Assembly: GCA_009767595.1 (NCBI GenBank)
Contig: VSDK01000707.1
Coordinates: forward strand, 55,539 to 119,538
Length of the DNA stretch: 64,000 nucleotides
DNA from: Symbiodinium kawagutii
Lineage: Eukaryota > Sar > Dinophyceae > Suessiales > Symbiodiniaceae
Direction: 5' to 3'
Both the position numbers and the translations under genes were made by a program. Positions 59,237 to 64,000 of this stretch are shown one piece after another; position 1 is the first letter of the stretch; each line of letters opens with the position of its first letter. The notes beneath the pieces were generated by a model. It did not search any database, was not told the DNA's origin, and saw only the letters and a program-made list of their open reading frames with translations.

Positions 59237-59517
59237 ATGCCTTCCAGCAATTACTTTCCCGTTAACTTCTGCTATCACATCTGGCGTAAGCATCTTTATT
59301 GCGCTGACTGGTGGAAAAAATTTGCCATGTAGCCACCAACAAAGAAGCCGAATAATGACAACCCCGCCTGGCCCATAGGAACGCGCTTCGTCAAAATGAC
59401 CCTGGCCCCTGGAGGGGCTGGACGCTTTTGGCAACGAGCTGCTGCAAGCGACCGGCGCACCGCGCAACTCAAAAAATGGGGTCGGCTTAGATCACACTCT
59501 CGTATTTGGTTGCCAGT
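59237..59517 (+). repeat. Module R1, copy 1
   Basis: Beginning ATGCCTTCCAGCAATTACTT, it matches 61066-61370 with few substitutions and small indels. Homology ends at TTTGGTTGCCAG in both copies: here it joins module R4, in the other copy it continues into an open frame. A short minus-strand frame (PPVSAIKMLTPDVIAEV) is preserved in both copies, with one synonymous and two changed codons in the part I compared. Confidence 0.8.
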
Positions 59518-59532
59518 GACTCCGATTTTTTG

Positions 59533-60290
59533 CTCGCCTGCATCGCCTCGATAGCACCAAGCTAAGGTCGATAAGAAGCCGTGAAACCAGGTGAAACGAA
59601 GTGAAACGTACGAAGCTTCAAAGCTAGGAAGGAATAGAAGCAAAGGCAGTAAAACTGCGAAAATTTGTACATGCAATGAATTCCCCGCCTGACAACTTCT
59701 CCGCATAACGACCTTTTTTTTGCTCTCCTGCATCGCCTCGGAAGCACAAAGCAAAGGTCGATAAGAAGCAAAGAAAACAGGTGAAACAAGAGTGAAACAA
59801 AGTGAAACATACGAAGCTTCGAAGCTGTAGAAGCAAAAGAAGCAAAGGCAGCTAGCTGCGAAAGTCTGTACATGCAATGAATTCCCCGCCTCACACCTCG
59901 TTGCGTCACAACTATGAAAGCCCATCAGAGGAGCGTAGGTCAGTTATGAGCTTGTGCACCCCTGCATGGCCTCCTTTCGAACCAGCAGTCCACTGTGTGC
60001 TTGTCGACAAACCAGCGGGAAATTTGTCGCACCGGATGCAATACAGTTCTGCGCATGTGTTACCGCCAGTTATATAGCTGTCGCGAAATTCTCGAGAAGA
60101 ATAATTGTAGTCATGACTTTTGCCGAGGGGTTTCTGACATTGCTATGAAGCCGAATGCCTGGAAGCCCATATTGGGCAATCAGGCAATCGGGGTGAGTTG
60201 GCCCGCGAAGGGGCCTTGGTATACACGGTAAGTTGGCCCGCGTCGGGGCCAAGGTTTACCTGTGGCTTTCCAGGCAATGGCTTCGCCCAA
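59533..60290 (+). repeat. Modules R4 and R5, forward copy (R4 partly doubled)
   Basis: R4 (GAATTCCCCGCCT, CATAACGACC, GCATCGCCTCG, GGTGAAAC words) occurs at 59533-59650 and again at 59717-59885. R5 follows (59980-60290, including GTCCACTGTG and GTCGACAA, then GCCTGGAAGCCCATATTGGG). The whole R4-R5 block recurs inverted at 62495-63035. Confidence 0.7.
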
Positions 60291-60316
60291 GGCTTAACTT
60301 CTCTGCATAACGACCT

Positions 60317-60560
60317 TGCCAGAAAGTGACTCCGAAATCGAGGTCAAAAAATAAAATCAAAAAATCAAAAAAAGCCCTCCCAATGAGCCCTTTAGAACAT
60401 TGTTTCCAATAAAACTCTCAAAATCATGCACGTTTGATACGGCATTCACAAACATGGCTCAACACCGGCAAAAATTGGCAATGACATGCTTGAAGCAAGA
60501 AAAACTGATTGAAATCCCATCGCAAGAAACTCGAGCGTCCGTGGCAACAATCGCCTGCCA
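60317..60560 (+). repeat. Module R3, copy 1
   Basis: Begins in ATCAAAAAAAGCCCTCCC and runs through CACGTTTGATACGGCATTC and AAAATTGGCAATGACATGC. It matches 63043-63265 in the same orientation with scattered substitutions. Confidence 0.8.
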
Positions 60561-60683
60561 CTTGAAAATTTGGGTGCGTTTTCACCGCTATATTTGTCTT
60601 GTTACAACAGAAACACGAACATTCATCAAACGGATGTCTTTGTCATGGCTTCTGCCACGCCTGAACCCCTGGCCTTGCAACTG

Positions 60684-60740
60684 GTTGCTGTGGACAAGTT
60701 GAAGCTTGCGAGTCGCCTCACAAGGATTGGGATTTTCTTG
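60684..60740 (+). repeat. Module R2, copy 2
   Basis: Same 57-base word as 59162-59220, in direct orientation. Confidence 0.85.
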
Positions 60741-61065
60741 CCAAATGGAGCAATGAACTCACGCGCTCCACTCCTCCAAAGATGATGAAATCATCCAAAG
60801 AGCGCGCAAACTCCTCAACAAGGTGACCAGATCCAGGCTGTGTTCGAAAATGACGGCCACAGGCCTTCATAACATGTTTCGCTAAATCTCAAAGCTGCAG
60901 GTCGACAGGCACCAGTCACTGTTCTCACCAGCAAAACCCCTCACTTCGAACCCCGCTATAATGATAGGAATCAATCACGGCTACAGAATCTCCAAACCGT
61001 TCCCAAGCATTATAAACCACTATTAAGCATCATTTGTGACCACTAAATACCCATTGGCAACCAAT

Positions 61066-61370
61066 GCCTTCCAGCAATTACTTTCCCGTCAACTTCTGCT
61101 ATCACATCGGGCGTAAGCATCTTTATTGCGCTGACTGGTGGAAAAAATTTGCCATGTAGCCACCAACAAAGAAGCTGAATAATGACAACCCCGCCTGGCC
61201 CCTGGCCCACAGGAACACGCTTCGTCAAAATGACCCTGGAGGGGCTGGATGCTTTTGGCAACGAGCTGCTGCAAGCGACCGGCGCACCAACGCAAGAAGA
61301 ATTATGCCTCCGCGCGACTCAAAAATGGGGTCGGCTTGGATCACACTCTCGTATTTGGTTGCCAGAAGAG
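61066..61370 (+). repeat. Module R1, copy 2
   Basis: Second copy of 59237-59517. It contains a 24-base insert near ACCAACGCAAG and lacks the extra CCCTGGCC of copy 1. Confidence 0.8.
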
Positions 61371-61772
61371 CAATTACAAGTTTGGGTTCAAGAAGACCAG
61401 AAGTGCCCATATTATGGAGGGGTCGGAGCCATCCCAAGAGCCGTATTGCCTGCACAGCCCATGGAGGTGCGCCAACACTTTATTAATAAGTTCTGCAAGC
61501 TTAAGAATGAGCATGTCCCCCGAATCCAGTTTCCGGATGATCAAGTTATGTATAAGGCTGACAACTACCAGTATGTCACACAACAGAACGTCCGTCGAAT
61601 AGAGGCAAGAAAGCGGGTGGACGATCCTGATACGAACCGCCTGAAGCCGACTTACTCGTTTCTCCTATTTCCCCTGTCTTCCCCCCTTTGTCCCCCTCCT
61701 TTCCTTCCTTCCTCTCCTTCTCCTTCCTCAACATCTCTCCTGCAACTGTTTTACTGTAGCCGTTTACCTTAG
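61182..61772 (+). CDS. Open frame extending out of a duplicated module, unrecognised
   Basis: 196 codons from ATG. The first third lies in module R1. After the break point at 61370 the frame continues with EEQLQVWVQEDQKCPYYGG, AIPRAVLPAQPMEVRQHF and RIQFPDDQVMYKADNYQYV, which read like protein. The last 40 codons are pyrimidine-rich low complexity (PLSSPLCPPPFLPSS). In the other R1 copy this frame has an early stop, so the duplicated part is not conserved as coding. No family is recognised. It may be an exon fragment picked up by the repeat or a chance frame. Confidence 0.25.
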   Translation: MTTPPGPWPTGTRFVKMTLEGLDAFGNELLQATGAPTQEELCLRATQKWGRLGSHSRIWLPEEQLQVWVQEDQKCPYYGGVGAIPRAVLPAQPMEVRQHFINKFCKLKNEHVPRIQFPDDQVMYKADNYQYVTQQNVRRIEARKRVDDPDTNRLKPTYSFLLFPLSSPLCPPPFLPSSPSPSSTSLLQLFYCSRLP

Positions 61773-62494
61773 CCCTACGGGCTCGGCCGCGCATGGAAGT
61801 CGCCCGTGACGTTTTGTCTGCAGTACATGGCAACTCGTTGTTCTGCACTTGGCAAAGCCATTGAAAGGACGTGGGTAAGAGCTCCGGTTCTATGTATCTT
61901 CGGAGAGAGACGAAGAGCTCTTCACCTTCTTCCTTTCTGGCTTTTCCAGTCCTCTAGTGGAAGCGGCGAAGCTTCCAGCATATAGGACAAGTCTTGAAGG
62001 AAATCATTGAGGGTGAGCTTTATTTGCCACTTGCCCTTCCTTAGTGTGTTTCCGCAGTTCACCTACTTAGGTGATCTGTCGTTACCGCTCCTTCTCCTGG
62101 CAAGTGCTTCTGGTGGGCATTATCTAACAATGTGCTGCACCAGCCAATTTCGCAGTCCCCGGTAACATTGATGACGAGAAGGTCCGATCCTCCCTTCTTG
62201 CAAGCTTGAGCTATAGGCAGGAATTCTCAGCCAGCTTTGGTCGACATCTTCAGGGCCAAGTCCCGACAAACGAGGAGCTCACTTGCACCCCATAGGGCAA
62301 GAGTCACCCATGAGCTGCGGCATGACTCCAACAAGGGTTGAGATACCTTGACAAAGCGCTGAGCCTACTAGTTTTCACACCCTGGCCTCACCAGTAGGTA
62401 GTAACTTCGGTGAAAGTGACCGTCTGGCCATTGTGTGAACACAGGTGTGGCTCGCCCCTTGACGGCGTCTCCCCAAGCTATCTGGGCATGGACT
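61773..62494. other. No supported gene
   Basis: Unique-looking DNA between the repeat modules; no protein motif, tRNA or simple repeat was seen. Confidence 0.4.
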
Positions 62495-63035
62495 CGATTA
62501 CCATAACCTTGGACGAAGCCATTGCCTGGAAAGCCCCAGGCAAACCATGGCCCAACGCGGACCAGCTCACCCTGTTGCCTTATTGCCCAACCTTGGCTTC
62601 TAGGCATACAATATCATCACTTTGTCAGAAGCGCTTCTGACAACGGCCCGCTACAAAAATGCAACCATATTTGATCTTGGCAGCTACATACCAGACGGAT
62701 TAACATGCCAAGGTGTCAAGTCCATTTGGCAATCAGTCGATACTCTTTCCGCCGGATTGTCGACAAAAACAGCACAGTGGACGGCTTTTGGGCCTGGTGG
62801 CCTTTTTTGGCCGTCACAAGCTATCACAAGGACGCTAATTTTTCGTGTGATGGCTCATCTGCATTGTCGTTATGCAGAGAAGTTGTGAGGCGGGGAATTC
62901 ATTGCATGTACATATTTTCGCATTGCTTCTGTTGCTTCCTAGCTTCGGAGCTTCGTTCGTTTCACTTCGTTTCACCTGGTTTCACTGCTTCTTATCGACC
63001 TTAGCTTAGTGCTACCGAGGCGATGCATGCGAGCA
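62495..63035 (-). repeat. Modules R5 and R4, inverted copy
   Basis: Reverse complement of the R4-R5 block at 59717-60290: GCCATTGCCTGGAAAGCC and GCCTTATTGCCCAACCTTGG (62515-62600), GTCGACAA and CACAGTGGAC (about 62759-62783), then GTCGTTATGCAGAGAAGTTG and GGCGGGGAATTC (62867-62902). Confidence 0.7.
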
Positions 63036-63042
63036 AAAAAAA

Positions 63043-63265
63043 GTCTCCAAAATCGGGGTCAAAAATGAAATCAAAAAAAGCCCTCCCAACGAGCCCTTTA
63101 GAACACTGTTTCCAATAAAACTCTCAAAGTCATGCACGTTTGATACGACATTTACAAACATGGCTCAATACCGGCAAAAATTGGCAATGACATGCTTGAA
63201 GCAAGAAAAACTGATTGAAATCCCATCGCAACAAACTCCAGCGTCCGTGGCAACAATCGTCTATA
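63043..63265 (+). repeat. Module R3, copy 2
   Basis: Matches 60317-60560. After it the two copies diverge except for CTTGTTACAAC. Confidence 0.8.
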
Positions 63266-64000
63266 TTTATCTTGTTACAACTGTTCCAATGTCTGCGCTT
63301 GCCGTCCGCCAAGTTTTCCCAGCAACCAGTCAGTTTTTTCTTGCCAGGAAGTGCCTATTGCACACACGATGCAGGTCACTACTAGTCCGGAAAGCTGCAA
63401 AGACTGCACATGATTTCACATGAGCTACAATTAAAGCATGATGACCAATGGGGATGAACCAACAAACCAAACCAAACCAACCAGCACCAACCAAGACCAA
63501 GCAAACCAGCAAACAAAAACCACCCCCAAGAAAAAACAAAAAAGCCCCATCGAAAAGGTCATCAAGCTGGTTGACAAACTATATGCACAAGGTGAAACAG
63601 CTGACACTCCGCACTCACTCATCTCAGAAGGCGGTCAGCTAGACATCGTTCGTCCGTCTCTCATCATCATAGCGAAACGATATTCAGTTGCTCAAGTGAC
63701 TGCCCACGATTCAAGCCAGCTGTAGATGCCAAAGCGTTGCAGCTTCGTACAATGAAAGCGGCACCAATACCAAGCCATCCGAGTAAATGCGAAGATGTAA
63801 AAAGAGCCGAATCACAATGCAAAAAAATGGTAAAGAGGGGGGCCCCAGCCCCCCCAAGTGAGCGAATCAACCTTCCCAGGCAGAGCACCAGTGCCCGCCC
63901 AGTCATTCTATGTCTTCGGCCCAGCATGCTATTGAGAGCAGCTCTCCATCACCCAAGCTGAAATCAGCCACTGGCGGGGCAAGAACAAAGAGCAGTACCG
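63266..64000. other. No supported gene
   Basis: Contains an A/C-rich T-poor stretch (63460-63545, AACCAAACC and ACCAACC words). Plus-strand frames 63438-63725 and 63737-63961 are largely by-products of low T content. Confidence 0.4.

Overview
This is nuclear DNA of a eukaryote, most likely a dinoflagellate and plausibly a Symbiodiniaceae-type genome. The inference rests on a tyrosine recombinase joined to a cytosine-methyltransferase-like domain in a DIRS-type element, a possible relict spliced-leader end upstream of an intronless gene, very low gene density, dense microsatellites and a 54-base assembly gap (9915-9968). Nothing bacterial is visible: no operons, ribosome binding sites, CRISPR array, rRNA or tRNA could be supported.

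Layout. Bases 1-2289 are the 3' part of a DIRS-like retroelement: a tyrosine recombinase in one frame, a C5-methyltransferase-like domain in the next, then a terminal block in which a 262-bp direct repeat is followed twice by the same ~45-bp unit, once in each orientation. From 2.3 to 16.8 kb is repeat-rich DNA without a convincing gene. At 16.9-17.5 kb (minus) an exon encodes a Cys-rich ectodomain, a membrane span and a four-CxxC tail. From 17.5 to 52.8 kb is again mostly non-coding, with many microsatellites, a T-depleted degenerate repeat (25.8-26.7 kb) and a few weak exon candidates. At 52.9-53.7 kb (minus) lies a 272-codon intronless ORF resembling the hemerythrin/HHE fold. From 54.5 to 59 kb there are more strand-skewed and simple repeats. 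From 59.1 to 63.4 kb is a mosaic of direct and inverted copies of a few sequence modules.

Reliability. Only four coding calls rest on family motifs or architecture: the recombinase, the methyltransferase, the Cys-rich membrane protein and the hemerythrin-like protein. The other coding entries are stop-free stretches or splice-signal pairs, and runs of that length are expected by chance in 64 kb at this base composition; they carry low confidence. There is no sign that the genes act together in a pathway. The recombinase, methyltransferase and repeated terminal block belong to one element; the rest are independent loci in repeat-rich DNA.
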